This document shows positions 55,567 through 64,000 of a DNA stretch of 64,000 bases, piece by piece (position 1 is the first letter of the stretch; each line of letters starts with the position of its first letter). A model generated the notes under the pieces. The model was not told the origin of the DNA. It ran no database searches and was given only the letters and a program-made list of their open reading frames with translations. Made by a program: the position numbers and the translations under genes. The DNA is from Aliivibrio salmonicida LFI1238 (GTDB lineage: Bacteria > Pseudomonadota > Gammaproteobacteria > Enterobacterales > Vibrionaceae), in contig NC_011313.1 in NCBI RefSeq assembly GCF_000196495.1, forward strand, positions 124,001-188,000, given 5' to 3'.

Positions 55567-55582
55567 AGCGAAAGGTGTGCCA
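55567..55582 (-). promoter_or_regulatory. Sigma-54 promoter of hcp
   Basis: On the minus strand TGGCACACCTTTCGCT has the invariant -24 GG and -12 GC with 10 bases between, about 50 bases before the hcp start codon. Vibrio hcp operons are typically RpoN and VasH dependent (family knowledge). Confidence 0.7.
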
Positions 55583-55646
55583 CTTTTATTTATGTTAAAA
55601 ATCAAACAGATAAATAATTTACTATATTAGTCTCCCCTTTACATTC

Positions 55647-55684
55647 TTGAAAAGCAATCAAACCATTTTGAAAAACAATCAAAC
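55647..55684 (-). promoter_or_regulatory. Paired upstream repeats, candidate enhancer for the hcp activator
   Basis: TTGAAAAGCAATCAAAC (55647-55663) and TTGAAAAACAATCAAAC (55668-55684) are 17-mers differing at one base, 21 bp apart, i.e. two helical turns. They lie 65-117 bp upstream of the sigma-54 site, where bacterial enhancer-binding proteins such as VasH would bind. Confidence 0.5.
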
Positions 55685-55752
55685 TAAATTTCATGCCATT
55701 TAAAATAGAATTTCATACCTATAATTGTATTTAAGAGGCAATTCACACTAAT

Positions 55753-56379
55753 TTAGTTGCTATCATTTTTACCTAAAAATCGAAACGTTAGATTAATACG
55801 CGCGCTCATGGCACGCTTTGTTTTAGGGATCGCGTGTTTCCAGTGATCTTGTAAACAACCGTCCATTAGCACTAACGAGTTATTTTTTAAATCGATACTA
55901 ATGTTTTTATATTTATGTTGATTATGCTTAACTAAAAATCGTCGGGTTTCCCCTAAACTGTACGAAGCAATCGCGGGGTTTTTACCTAAAATCGCTTCAT
56001 CATCCGCATGATAACCAACCCCATCGTTTTCATTTCGATATAAATTAGCTAATACGCAATTGAATTTATATCCAGTCTCTTTCTCAATTTTATTTTTTAA
56101 CACCATTAGTTGAGATGTAAAAGGGACCGCTTTTGTTAACACTTGATAGCCTCCATTTGCAACTACACCGTACTCTCCATACCAGCACGTTAATCGCGGT
56201 TGCTTATACTCTTTGCCAAACAACGTAATCGTTTCTTCTTTCCAGTCACTGTTGATTTGTAATTCATTAAACAGATTCGTTGCTTCATCTTCACTTAAAA
56301 AATTGTCCCAATAGGTAATATTCCCATCATTATTCAACAGAGTTAGGGGCGTATTTTCAAAATCAAATGGCAACAACAT
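55753..56379 (-). CDS. AlkB-like 2-oxoglutarate/Fe(II) dioxygenase
   Basis: A 208-aa oxygenase that probably reverses alkylation damage in DNA or RNA. The iron triad is visible as GYHADDE (His-x-Asp near 126) and a distal His in HWKHAIPKT (near 185); 2-oxoglutarate is held by Arg in SARINLTFR. The substrate-lid element LTCWYGEYGVVANGGYQ resembles AlkB-family (ALKBH2-like) proteins. The ATG at 56379 follows GGAGAT; the codon at 56403 does not. Confidence 0.88.
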   Translation of the reverse strand: MLLPFDFENTPLTLLNNDGNITYWDNFLSEDEATNLFNELQINSDWKEETITLFGKEYKQPRLTCWYGEYGVVANGGYQVLTKAVPFTSQLMVLKNKIEKETGYKFNCVLANLYRNENDGVGYHADDEAILGKNPAIASYSLGETRRFLVKHNQHKYKNISIDLKNNSLVLMDGCLQDHWKHAIPKTKRAMSARINLTFRFLGKNDSN

Positions 56380-56442
56380 AAGTATCTCCAATAAAAAAAG
56401 CAAACCGATTCAATTTGCTCTTTTTATTATAATCATCAATAG

Positions 56443-57057
56443 CTATAAAATAGTAAGAACTTCGTCCAATGGACGTCTTAATTTTTGTGTCCAGTTATCT
56501 TCAATCGCATAACCGACGGTTATCAACATCGTTGGTACTGAATTATCTGATAATCCAAACGCCTTTTTTACCCCTTCGGGATCAAAACCAATCATTGGAC
56601 AAGATGATAACCCCATGCCTTCAGCCGCAAGCATCAATGTCATTCCCGCTAACGACGCCGAACGTATCGCTTCATCTCGCTGAAAGATAGAATTATTGGT
56701 ATACATATTTGAAGCTGCATTAACCCAACCATCAACAATCCCGGATGAAATAATCCCTTTCTCCAGAGAAGGCGCTAACGAATGAGCCAATAATTCTTGT
56801 GGATGTAAAGTACCGCAAACAATAAAAGTCACCGACGATTCTTCTATTTTTTGTTGCCCATAAGCAAGCGCCTTTAGCTTCACTTTTGCGTCTTTACTTT
56901 GAACAGCAACAAACTCCCAATTCTGTAAGTTAAAAGCCGAAGGTGCTTTTGTTGTTAACGTCATCAACGTAATAATCTGTTCTTTAGTCAGCGATTTACT
57001 CGGATCATAATTATTGATTGAACGTCGATTATTTATCACATCTAGTATTGTATTCAA
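56443..57057 (-). CDS. Nitroreductase-family FMN oxidoreductase
   Basis: A 204-aa flavoprotein. RRSINNYDPSK near 11-21 and APSAFNLQNWEF near 38-49 are the FMN-binding signatures, and MGLSSCPMIGFDPEGVKKAF (near 150) is the second conserved region. It reduces nitroaromatics, quinones or similar compounds using NAD(P)H. It shares direction with the quinone reductase-like gene upstream (66 bases apart), so a LysR-controlled operon is likely. Confidence 0.85.
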   Translation of the reverse strand: MNTILDVINNRRSINNYDPSKSLTKEQIITLMTLTTKAPSAFNLQNWEFVAVQSKDAKVKLKALAYGQQKIEESSVTFIVCGTLHPQELLAHSLAPSLEKGIISSGIVDGWVNAASNMYTNNSIFQRDEAIRSASLAGMTLMLAAEGMGLSSCPMIGFDPEGVKKAFGLSDNSVPTMLITVGYAIEDNWTQKLRRPLDEVLTIL

Positions 57058-57123
57058 TTTCGGTTCCTTCTTTACTTTCGATACTGTTCACGCCCTAATA
57101 AGACGTGAACGAGTGATAATTAA

Positions 57124-58107
57124 TTAGTGTTTCACCACAATTTTACCGACCGTTTTATTGCTATCCATTAGAGCGTGCGCCTCTTGGATGTCTTTTGCTT
57201 CAAACACAGCAGACGTAATGTCGGGCATTTGACCTGTGTATACTTGATCTGCAATCCAATTTAATGGCGATTCATCAAGGGGTAATGCTTCTGTTCCTAG
57301 CATTCCACTTTGGAAGAAGCTCAACTTAATCGAGCTTGGTAAGTCACTCATCAATCCAAAATTTTCAATGACTGGTGAACCACCCAATAAACCAACGACC
57401 GTCACTTCACCCCAAGGTCGCAGTGCTTTCATCGTATCTTTCACCGTTGATGCACCTACCACGTCTAATGCTTTATCTATGCCTTGTGGATACAGCGTTC
57501 TCACTGTTTCAGCAATATCACCCTCATCAATCACAACGTGATCAGCACCGAGCTCTGTCAAACGCTTTACATGACTCGCTTGACGAGTAGTGGCGATAAC
57601 TGTTAGCCCACGCGCTTTGGCATACACTAATCCCGCCAAACCTAACCCTGATGTCGCACCTCGAATTAATAACGTTTCACCCGATTGCACATTCAATGTT
57701 TTATCCAACGCTCCCCAAATAGTTAAATATAATTGTGGTAATGACGCCAATTGAACAAAACCAATATCACTCGCAATACGCTGCACATTGCCTTTATTTA
57801 CAGTAATAATTTCAGCATAGCTGCCATGTCGAGAAAACATCATTCCGCCCATTGCCGTCACCACTTTATCACCGGGTTTAAAGGTATTCGAAGGGTCTTC
57901 AATCACCTCTCCTGCGGCTTCAATACCAGGTGCTTGTTCTGCGTTAATTTGACCAAACGCGCCATTGCGGTAATACGTTTCTGCTTTGTTTAAGCCAAAT
58001 GCCTTTACGCGGATTTTCACTTCACCAAGCGCGGTAGTTGGCTCAGTCACGTTACGAATGTCTAGGACTTCAGGGCCACCGGCTTGCGTTACGATAATTG
58101 CTTTCAT
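57124..58107 (-). CDS. Zinc-less medium-chain dehydrogenase, quinone oxidoreductase-like
   Basis: A 327-aa MDR-superfamily enzyme. A GroES-like N-terminal half has GLNKAETYYRNG (near 42) and GIEAAGEV; the Rossmann NADP site has RGATSGLGLAGLVYAKARG near 146. Structural-zinc cysteines are absent, as in QOR-type members. It would reduce quinones or enals. The ATG at 58107 has AATAGG upstream; a TTG at 58125 is unlikely. Confidence 0.86.
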   Translation of the reverse strand: MKAIIVTQAGGPEVLDIRNVTEPTTALGEVKIRVKAFGLNKAETYYRNGAFGQINAEQAPGIEAAGEVIEDPSNTFKPGDKVVTAMGGMMFSRHGSYAEIITVNKGNVQRIASDIGFVQLASLPQLYLTIWGALDKTLNVQSGETLLIRGATSGLGLAGLVYAKARGLTVIATTRQASHVKRLTELGADHVVIDEGDIAETVRTLYPQGIDKALDVVGASTVKDTMKALRPWGEVTVVGLLGGSPVIENFGLMSDLPSSIKLSFFQSGMLGTEALPLDESPLNWIADQVYTGQMPDITSAVFEAKDIQEAHALMDSNKTVGKIVVKH

Positions 58108-58215
58108 TTTTTTATTCCTATTCAATTAATAATTTGTCTGTCTCGTTTCGATGTAGAGACTATAACTAGACTGAATAGAAAAAATTAGAGGGCGTTTTAG
58201 GAATGACTTTTCCAA

Positions 58216-58250
58216 TTATCGTGGTAATGTTAGTTTAATTGCCACGATAA
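58216..58250. promoter_or_regulatory. Inverted repeat in the LysR divergent promoter
   Basis: TTATCGTGGTAAT (58216-58228) faces ATTGCCACGATAA (58238-58250): 13-bp arms with one mismatch, 9 bases apart. Its place between a LysR gene and its probable target operon makes it the likely operator. Confidence 0.6.
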
Positions 58251-58269
58251 ATGACATGGATACTATCGA

Positions 58270-59169
58270 ATGGATCTCAACTCTTTGAATATATTTGTAA
58301 ATGTAGTTCAACACGGTTCTTTCTCTGCGGCTTCTAAAATCATGAATATTCCAGTAGCTACAGTTAGTAGACGAGTCAGTGAATTAGAAAACCAGTTAGA
58401 TCAACAATTACTGATACGAACAACTCGAAAATTATCTGTTACCCACGTTGGCCAATTGCTTTATCAACGCGCCTCTTCAGGGCTAAATGAAATATTTGAT
58501 GCCGAACAAGCCATCAATGAAGAGCAAGAAGATCTAAAAGGTCAATTGCGTATCTCTATCCCACCAGCTCTTTATGTTTTTGATGACATGTTCCACCAAT
58601 TCAATAATACCTACCCATTAATTCAATTGGATATTTTCAGTACGGTTCGTAAAACGGATTTTATTGATGATGACGTAGATATTGTTATTCGCGTGGGAAA
58701 AGTGAATTATCAATCGGCCATTGCGAGGCATTTAGGTAAGTACCGTCACGTGATGGTTTGCTCACAAAAATTCATCAATAAATACGGTATCCCAAAAGAT
58801 CCTACGGCACTTGCTAACTTACCGATTGCCGCATGGCGATTTGGACACGGTCCTATAACTTGGCAGCTAGGTGAGCATTGCATTGAAATTACCCCTAAAT
58901 TTTCATCCAGCGATTATGTACATTCCCTCTCAGCTATTCGCACTGGTGAAATGCTAGGAGAATTACCCCCAATGCTTGCGAATCCACTGCTGAGATCTGG
59001 CGAATTTGTTGAAGTGCTTGCCGAATATCCTTTACCTGAAGTGGATTTACACATCATCTACCCTTCAAGGAAGCACTTATCTCGCTTAAGTAAAGTGTTC
59101 ATCGATGACTTTATTCAGTTTTGTCGTACCCATCAAAAAGGTGACTCTCTGTTTAATATTTCACTGTAG
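58270..59169 (+). CDS. LysR-family transcriptional regulator
   Basis: A 299-aa regulator. The N-terminal winged HTH (1-60; GSFSAASKIMNIPVATVSRRVSELE) is followed by a linker helix and an effector domain (about 90-290; RISIPPALYVFDDM, VDIVIRVGKV). It is divergent from the quinone reductase and nitroreductase genes and probably switches them in response to an electrophile or quinone (inference). Confidence 0.88.
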   Translation: MDLNSLNIFVNVVQHGSFSAASKIMNIPVATVSRRVSELENQLDQQLLIRTTRKLSVTHVGQLLYQRASSGLNEIFDAEQAINEEQEDLKGQLRISIPPALYVFDDMFHQFNNTYPLIQLDIFSTVRKTDFIDDDVDIVIRVGKVNYQSAIARHLGKYRHVMVCSQKFINKYGIPKDPTALANLPIAAWRFGHGPITWQLGEHCIEITPKFSSSDYVHSLSAIRTGEMLGELPPMLANPLLRSGEFVEVLAEYPLPEVDLHIIYPSRKHLSRLSKVFIDDFIQFCRTHQKGDSLFNISL

Positions 59170-60731
59170 ATATAAACTAAAATCCGTTATTGCAACAAAA
59201 CCAAACTATCCAGAACTCAAGTTAACTAATGCGCATTCTTAAATTGCAACTTCACCAAGCGTTGGTACAAATCGCAACTGTTTAATAACGATTGATGATC
59301 CCCAATATCCACCAATTGTCCTTTATCTAATACTGCTATTTGATCGGCATGTTGAATAGTCGAAAGGCGGTGGGCAATAATTAACGTAGTTCTACCCTGC
59401 ATTAACGCCTCTAAAGCTTGTTGCACATGCTGTTCACTCTCACTATCTAATGCGCTGGTCGCTTCATCAAGTAATAATATACTAGGATCTTTTAGAATGG
59501 CTCTTGCGATAGCAATACGTTGTCGTTGACCACCAGAAAGTCTTACCCCTCGCTCTCCCAGAAAACTGCTGTACCCTTCAGGTAAATTCATGATGAACTC
59601 ATGCGCATGTGCCTTTTTAGCTGCCTCAATAATTTGTTCATCTGTAGCGTGTGGATTACCATAACGAATATTGTGGAAAACATTATGACTAAACAGTGCA
59701 GGCTGTTGTGGTACAAGTGCCATTTGTTTACGAAGTTCTTGTGGGTCAAATTGACGAATGTCGACACCACCGAGTGTTACCCGACCTGATTGTGGATCAT
59801 AAAAGCGTTGTAATAATTCAAACAGCGTCGTTTTACCTGCACCAGAAGGACCAACAATCGCAAGAACTTTGCCTTCTTGTGCTTTCAATACTAAATGATC
59901 AACTGCAGCTTGATCGGGCCTTGAAGGATAATTAAAAATAACATTCTCAAATACAACGTCAGAAGAAAGTGATTGAGGGGACATCATATTTTGACTAGGA
60001 GCCACAATATGGCTTTCTACTTGGAGTATTTCAATCAGCCTTTCTGTTGCGCCTGCTGCTCGTTGCAATTCACCTAAAACCTCTGAGATATTCGCTAATG
60101 AAGAAGCAACTATGATGGCATAAAAAACAAAAGCACCTAAATCACCAGCCGACATAGAACCGTTAATCACATCGCTACCACCGACCCAAAGCATGCCAGT
60201 TATCGCACTAAAAACAATCACAATGACACCTGAGATCAAGATAGCACGCTGTTTTACACGTTGACGTCCAATTTCGAATGCTTTTTCTACTTCATAAGAG
60301 AACGATTTTCTTTCTTGCGCTTCGTAACTGTAACTTTGAACCGTTTTAATGTGCTCTATCGCCTCCCCCGCATAACTTCCAACATCGGCCATTGAATCTT
60401 GGCTTTTGCGTGATAAAGCTCTCACACGACGTCCATAGACAAGTATTGGTATAAGAATGAATGGTACAGCGACTAATACAATCAATGTTAGTTTTATGTT
60501 GGTCGTAAATAACATAATCATTGCACCAACACACATTAATGCACTGCGCATCGCCATCGAAAATGAAGACCCAATGATACTCTGTAGCAAAGTCGTATCA
60601 GTAGTGATGCGTGACATAATGTCGCCACTGCCATTGATTTCAAAATAACTGGGATGCAAGGTAATCACATGATCAAATACCGCAAGTCTAATATCAGCAC
60701 TGACTCGCTCTCCCACTGAAGACACTAAATA

Positions 60732-61732
60732 ACCTGAATTCTGGATAAGGCTGAACTAATTGCCCACCTAACGATCAGATCTTTCGACCAAGAATTATTT
60801 GAACGTATTTTAAAAGGTGGGCAAGATGAATAAATTAGTTGATATATTTTGTGATGTCGATGATTTTTGTTATCAATTCTTATCTCAATGGGAAAAATAC
60901 CTTGTTGAGGCTAGTGAGAGAAAAAGAAAACGTCAGTCAGTAATGTCTACTAGTGAATGTATGACTATTGTCATCGCTTTTCATCAATCAAATCATAGAG
61001 ATTTCAAGAACTTCTATATCGGGTTAGTTCATCAATATTGGAAAGGATACTTTCCAAATTTACTTAGCTACACTCGATTTGTGAGCAAAATGCCTAGCCT
61101 AATCGCCCCAATGTGTGCCTATTTTCAATCTATCAAAGGTAAGCCGACTGGCATTGCTTTTGTTGACTCCACGAGTCTTAAAGTATGCCATAACATTCGA
61201 ATTCCTCGCCATAAAGTCTTTGATGGTGTTGCGAAAAGAGGAAAAGGTACCATGGGATGGTTTTTCGGCTTCAAACTTCATTTATTGATTAACCATCTTG
61301 GAGAAATTATTTCGCTGAAAATCACAGCTGGCAATGTAAATGATAGGACTCCTGTACCTGATTTATGCAAAGAACTCTCGGGGAAATTGTACGCTGATAA
61401 AGGGTACATAGGTAAAAAGTTGAGTGAGAGCTTAAAGAACTCTGATGTCGATTTAGTGACTACCTCGCGAAAAAACATGAAAGCAAAAGAGATAAGTGCT
61501 TTTGATAAGGCTATGTTATCAAAGAGATACATTATCGAAACGATAAATGACCAATTGAAGAATATCTCTCAAATTGAACATAGCCGTCATCGTAGCGTGA
61601 CTGGTTTCATGCTAAATGTAATTTCAGGCGTTGTGGCTTATTGTTTAAAAAAACAAAAGCCACGAATTAAGCTATCAGAATGTGAATTTGAACTAATCCT
61701 CGCTTAAAGCATGTTTTATCCAGAATTCAGGT
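60732..61732 (+). mobile_element. IS982-family element
   Basis: It is 1,001 bp with perfect 17-bp terminal inverted repeats (ACCTGAATTCTGGATAA at the left, its complement at the right). Flanking TAAATA at 60726-60731 and 61733-61738 is a 6-bp target duplication, the sign of a simple insertion. Confidence 0.92.
60826..61707 (+). CDS. IS982-family DDE transposase
   Basis: A 293-aa transposase with the family catalytic Asp in AFVDSTSLKVCHN (near 113), the second Asp in LYADKGYIGKK (near 187) and the Glu in RYIIETINDQLKN (near 240). AAGGTGG precedes the ATG at 60826; a GTG nine bases upstream is within that site. The frame is intact. Confidence 0.92.
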   Translation: MNKLVDIFCDVDDFCYQFLSQWEKYLVEASERKRKRQSVMSTSECMTIVIAFHQSNHRDFKNFYIGLVHQYWKGYFPNLLSYTRFVSKMPSLIAPMCAYFQSIKGKPTGIAFVDSTSLKVCHNIRIPRHKVFDGVAKRGKGTMGWFFGFKLHLLINHLGEIISLKITAGNVNDRTPVPDLCKELSGKLYADKGYIGKKLSESLKNSDVDLVTTSRKNMKAKEISAFDKAMLSKRYIIETINDQLKNISQIEHSRHRSVTGFMLNVISGVVAYCLKKQKPRIKLSECEFELILA

Positions 61733-62143
61733 TAAATAGAATCGAAAAAAAGTGCCAATTGAAATCAGCACTGTTATCGCAAGAATAAATTGGATCGCAC
61801 TTTTTAACTCTTGTATCGATTGTTGAGAAAATCCTTCGTCAATCAGGATTCGTACACCATGGCCTACAGATAAAGTCAGTGAAGCGGTACATATTAACGC
61901 GACCAGTGCTGCAGCGACTTTCCCTTTATAAGGATGAATAAACGTCATTAGCTCGAATAAAATACCTAGATTTTTACCTTTGGAATAAGATTGAGCGGTA
62001 CCATTTGGCGTAAATTGAGTTTTCATAAACACACCTTGCGTTTACCCACTTCAATTGAAGTGAGTATTGAAATTGAATCTTTAGCTCAATTATTAGTAAG
62101 AAAAGGGACAATTTTAGGACTATCATTCAGCGATTAGGATCTC

Positions 62144-62170
62144 AATGAATGAATGAATGAATGAATGAAT
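62144..62170. repeat. AATG tetranucleotide tract (6.75 units)
   Basis: A short simple-sequence repeat in the 158-bp gap between cyoE and the ABC exporter start. It may vary in length by slippage. It does not lie in a reading frame that I can support. Confidence 0.85.
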
Positions 62171-62184
62171 AGTTAACCCATTGA

Positions 62185-63057
62185 TTAAAATGTAATACTG
62201 AAAGGAAGTAACTCAATACCCAACACAGTACTAAAAGCGGTAATCGCCAATAATGAGGTCTTAAATACCGATTTAGACCATTGAACATAGTTAGACTCAT
62301 CCATATTTCTGTACGTCACTTTAAACCAACCATAACAAGAGATCGCAACAACGGCTAAATACTCATACCCAGTATGTCCAAAAGCATATAAGCCAAGTGC
62401 AACAACAGAAAAAACCAGCACATAAATCATAATATGTTGACGTGCTTTTTGAATGCCTTTTACCAATGGCAGTACCGGAATATTGGCTTGTTGGTAATCT
62501 TTCATTCTAAACATCGCAATGGCATAAGAATGCGGCATTTGCCATAAACAGAATAAACCAAACAGCAACACGGCTTCTAAACTGAGGTAGTTAGTCACCG
62601 CTAAGTAACCAACTAACGGTGGGATCGCCCCCGATACACTGCCAACAAGTGTGCCGTATACCGAGGTACGTTTGTACCACATCGTGTAAAAGAATACGTA
62701 GAATACATAACCTAACAATACCATGACCGCCGACAAAGGATTGGCCATTTTATACAATAAGCCCGTTCCAATCAGTAGCATTATAATCGCAAATAAAAAA
62801 GCGAACTCTATATTGATTGAACCTGTCACTATAGCTCGATTACGAGTGCGCGACATTTTAGCATCGATATCTCGATCAAAAATATTATTCACCACACAAC
62901 CTGACGCAATAACTAAAGCAACGCCTAACATAGTATAAACAAGCAATGACAAAGTAATTGATTCAGATTTAGCCGCTAGAAAATAACCGGCTAATACCGA
63001 AATTAAGTTACCCATGATAATGCCGGGCTTGGTCAGTGATACGTATTCTTTAAACAT
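62185..63057 (-). CDS. cyoE: Protohaem IX farnesyltransferase CyoE
   Basis: A 290-aa UbiA-family membrane enzyme that converts haem B to haem O for the bo-type oxidase. Nine TM helices; the Asp-rich prenyl-diphosphate motif is NNIFDRDIDAKMSRTRNR (near 57-74), with the second in VYFRMKDYQQANIPVLP-like sequence near 190. It is the last gene of the cyo operon, eight bases after cyoD. Confidence 0.93.
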   Translation of the reverse strand: MFKEYVSLTKPGIIMGNLISVLAGYFLAAKSESITLSLLVYTMLGVALVIASGCVVNNIFDRDIDAKMSRTRNRAIVTGSINIEFAFLFAIIMLLIGTGLLYKMANPLSAVMVLLGYVFYVFFYTMWYKRTSVYGTLVGSVSGAIPPLVGYLAVTNYLSLEAVLLFGLFCLWQMPHSYAIAMFRMKDYQQANIPVLPLVKGIQKARQHIMIYVLVFSVVALGLYAFGHTGYEYLAVVAISCYGWFKVTYRNMDESNYVQWSKSVFKTSLLAITAFSTVLGIELLPFSITF

Positions 63058-63065
63058 ATCCGGCC

Positions 63066-63395
63066 CTACATCATCATATTGTTATTAAGGTTCCACATGA
63101 TCCAAATAGAACCTGCAATCACAATAAACACAATAACGGCAGTAAACACAAAAGACAGCATATTAAAGCGCCCTTTTTCTGTGCTATCCATATGAAGGAA
63201 ATAAAATAAATGTACCACTAACTGTGCTATTGCTGAGAGAATCAAAACAACAATAGTCACCTCACGAGATAAAACCCCAGTGTAGGCAAAGTAAAATGGG
63301 ATCATAGTTAAGATAAGAGAAGCAATAAAACCAGTAATATAACCTTTTGCCCCTAAATCTTGCTGATCACTGCCCGATACAAATTGATTAGCCAT
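63066..63395 (-). CDS. cyoD: Cytochrome bo oxidase subunit IV
   Basis: A 109-aa protein with three TM helices (about 20-40, 48-68, 82-104) and HLFYFLHMDSTEKGRWN-like HMDS motif. It assists assembly of the oxidase. The ATG at 63395 overlaps the cyoC stop (TAATG); the longer frame to 63476 lies inside cyoC. Confidence 0.92.
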   Translation of the reverse strand: MANQFVSGSDQQDLGAKGYITGFIASLILTMIPFYFAYTGVLSREVTIVVLILSAIAQLVVHLFYFLHMDSTEKGRFNMLSFVFTAVIVFIVIAGSIWIMWNLNNNMMM

Positions 63396-64000
63396 TAGAT
63401 AACCCCCAACAAATACACAATCGTAAACACACAAATCCATACAATATCTAAGAAATGCCAGAATAAACTTAGGCAATAAAAGCGCCCTTTCATCAAGTCA
63501 TTCAAACCTTTGGTATTTAGTTGGAAGTAACACACACTTAACCAAATCAAACCGAAAGTAACATGTAAACCGTGAGTCCCCACTAAGGTAAAGAAGGCCG
63601 ATAAAAACGCACTACGCTGTGGTCCAAACCCTTCTCCAATCAAGTGATTAAACTCATACACTTCCATTGAAATAAAACCTAAACCAAGCAGCGCTGTAAT
63701 TAATAACCAACGTTTTAAGCCTGCTAGATCTTCGCGTTTCATTGCAATAATACCGAAACCAAACGTAATACTACTAAGCAGTAATAACATGGTTTCAACA
63801 AACACGAATGGCAGTTCAAAAATGTCTTTTCCGCTTGGCCCACCGGCAGTGGCGTTAACAAGCACTGCATAAGTGGCAAATAAAGAGCCAAACAAAATGC
63901 AGTCGCTCATTAAGTAAATCCAAAAACCATATTGCTTCATTTCATTCGCATCGTGATGATCATGATCATCATGTTTATGCTCAGCCGTTGGATTAGCGTA
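63395..64000 (-). CDS. cyoC: Cytochrome bo oxidase subunit III, partial at window edge
   Basis: The five-TM subunit III. The body begins MKQYGFWIYLMSDCILFGSL, but the frame continues upstream through a His/Asp-rich segment (EHKHDDHDHHDANE) to the end of the window, as in E. coli CyoC, whose N-terminus is also His-rich. The true start is therefore outside. The cyoABCDE order is read right to left. Confidence 0.93.
   Translation of the reverse strand, partial: YANPTAEHKHDDHDHHDANEMKQYGFWIYLMSDCILFGSLFATYAVLVNATAGGPSGKDIFELPFVFVETMLLLLSSITFGFGIIAMKREDLAGLKRWLLITALLGLGFISMEVYEFNHLIGEGFGPQRSAFLSAFFTLVGTHGLHVTFGLIWLSVCYFQLNTKGLNDLMKGRFYCLSLFWHFLDIVWICVFTIVYLLGVI

Larger units (their letters stand above)
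59226..62026 (-). pseudogene. MsbA-type ABC exporter split by IS982 element
   Basis: N-terminal part from 62026 to 61733 (98 codons, TM1 and TM2 region); C-terminal part from 60725 to 59226 (499 codons), which includes the rest of the TM domain and the ATPase (Walker A GPSGAGKTT, signature LSGGQRQR, Walker B ILLLDEATSALD, H-loop AHRLS). Deleting the IS and one copy of TAAATA restores GTFFRFYLVSSVGERVSADI without a break, giving 597 aa, a normal half-transporter length. AAGGTG precedes the ATG at 62026. The substrate (lipid or drug) is unknown. Confidence 0.9.

Noticed and set aside
60727..61737. 4-bp AAAT duplication for the IS982 element with 18-bp repeats
   Set aside because: Placing the border one base further in gives a longer 6-bp TAAATA duplication and restores the interrupted frame exactly, so that is preferred.
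62144..62170. Repeat array as a CRISPR
   Set aside because: Units are four bases with no spacers and no cas genes; a simple-sequence tract.

Overview
The window is AT-rich gammaproteobacterial DNA that reads as a marine member of the Vibrionaceae. The best guess is Aliivibrio, and an IS-loaded genome such as A. salmonicida (inference). The grounds are a TtpC-type TonB2 operon, a GbpA-like chitin-binding LPMO, a Vibrio-style Hcp, TMAO respiration genes, dense GGDEF proteins, and many insertion sequences that have broken neighbouring genes. I see no tRNA, rRNA or CRISPR array.

Layout. 1-5.4 kb: an M20 peptidase, a periplasmic MsrAB fusion, and a DeoR regulator divergent from ltnD and otnK (four-carbon sugar-acid catabolism); otnK is cut off. 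5.4-8.2 kb: two IS91-family copies in direct tandem. 8.2-10.8 kb: remains of a TMAO reductase operon, with a 3'-truncated torA and a frameshifted torC. 11-26.4 kb: a large metal-acquisition island. It holds a Fur-boxed TonB-dependent receptor, a complete TonB2 energiser (DUF3450, TtpC, ExbB2, ExbD2, TonB2, TPR protein), a third IS91 copy, a Fur-boxed PepSY membrane protein, three small periplasmic proteins, a DUF6162 protein, a ZnuABC-like importer and a second, ligand-poor ZnuA-like protein. 26.6-28.3 kb: a stand-alone tyrosine recombinase and orphan genes. 28.3-32.05 kb: an IS66-family element carrying a fourth IS91 copy inside tnpC. 32-35.5 kb: a truncated DASS transporter, gbpA and a cytochrome b561.

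35.6-41 kb: small housekeeping and hypothetical genes, an atypical prepilin, a YebC-like protein and RhlE. 41.3-49.1 kb: three paralogous membrane GGDEF proteins interspersed with an MFS exporter and DbpA. 49.1-54.9 kb: a hydroxamate-type siderophore locus with a ferric reductase, an MFS protein and FhuCDB-like genes, with Fur boxes. 55-55.7 kb: an hcp 5' fragment behind a sigma-54 promoter with phased upstream repeats. It is truncated by a 76-bp perfect palindrome made of IS66 ends. 55.7-59.2 kb: an AlkB-like dioxygenase, a nitroreductase, a quinone-reductase-like enzyme and a divergent LysR regulator. 59.2-62 kb: an ABC exporter split by an IS982-family element whose removal restores the frame exactly. 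62-64 kb: cyoE, cyoD and the start-proximal part of cyoC (cytochrome bo oxidase).

Together the genes show a strong investment in iron and other metal uptake, and ongoing IS-driven loss of catabolic, respiratory and secretion functions. The best candidate for an incompletely described system is the 15-kb metal island. It combines its own TonB2 energiser, two exported proteins predicted to start with histidine, and a ZnuA-like protein lacking the usual metal ligands.
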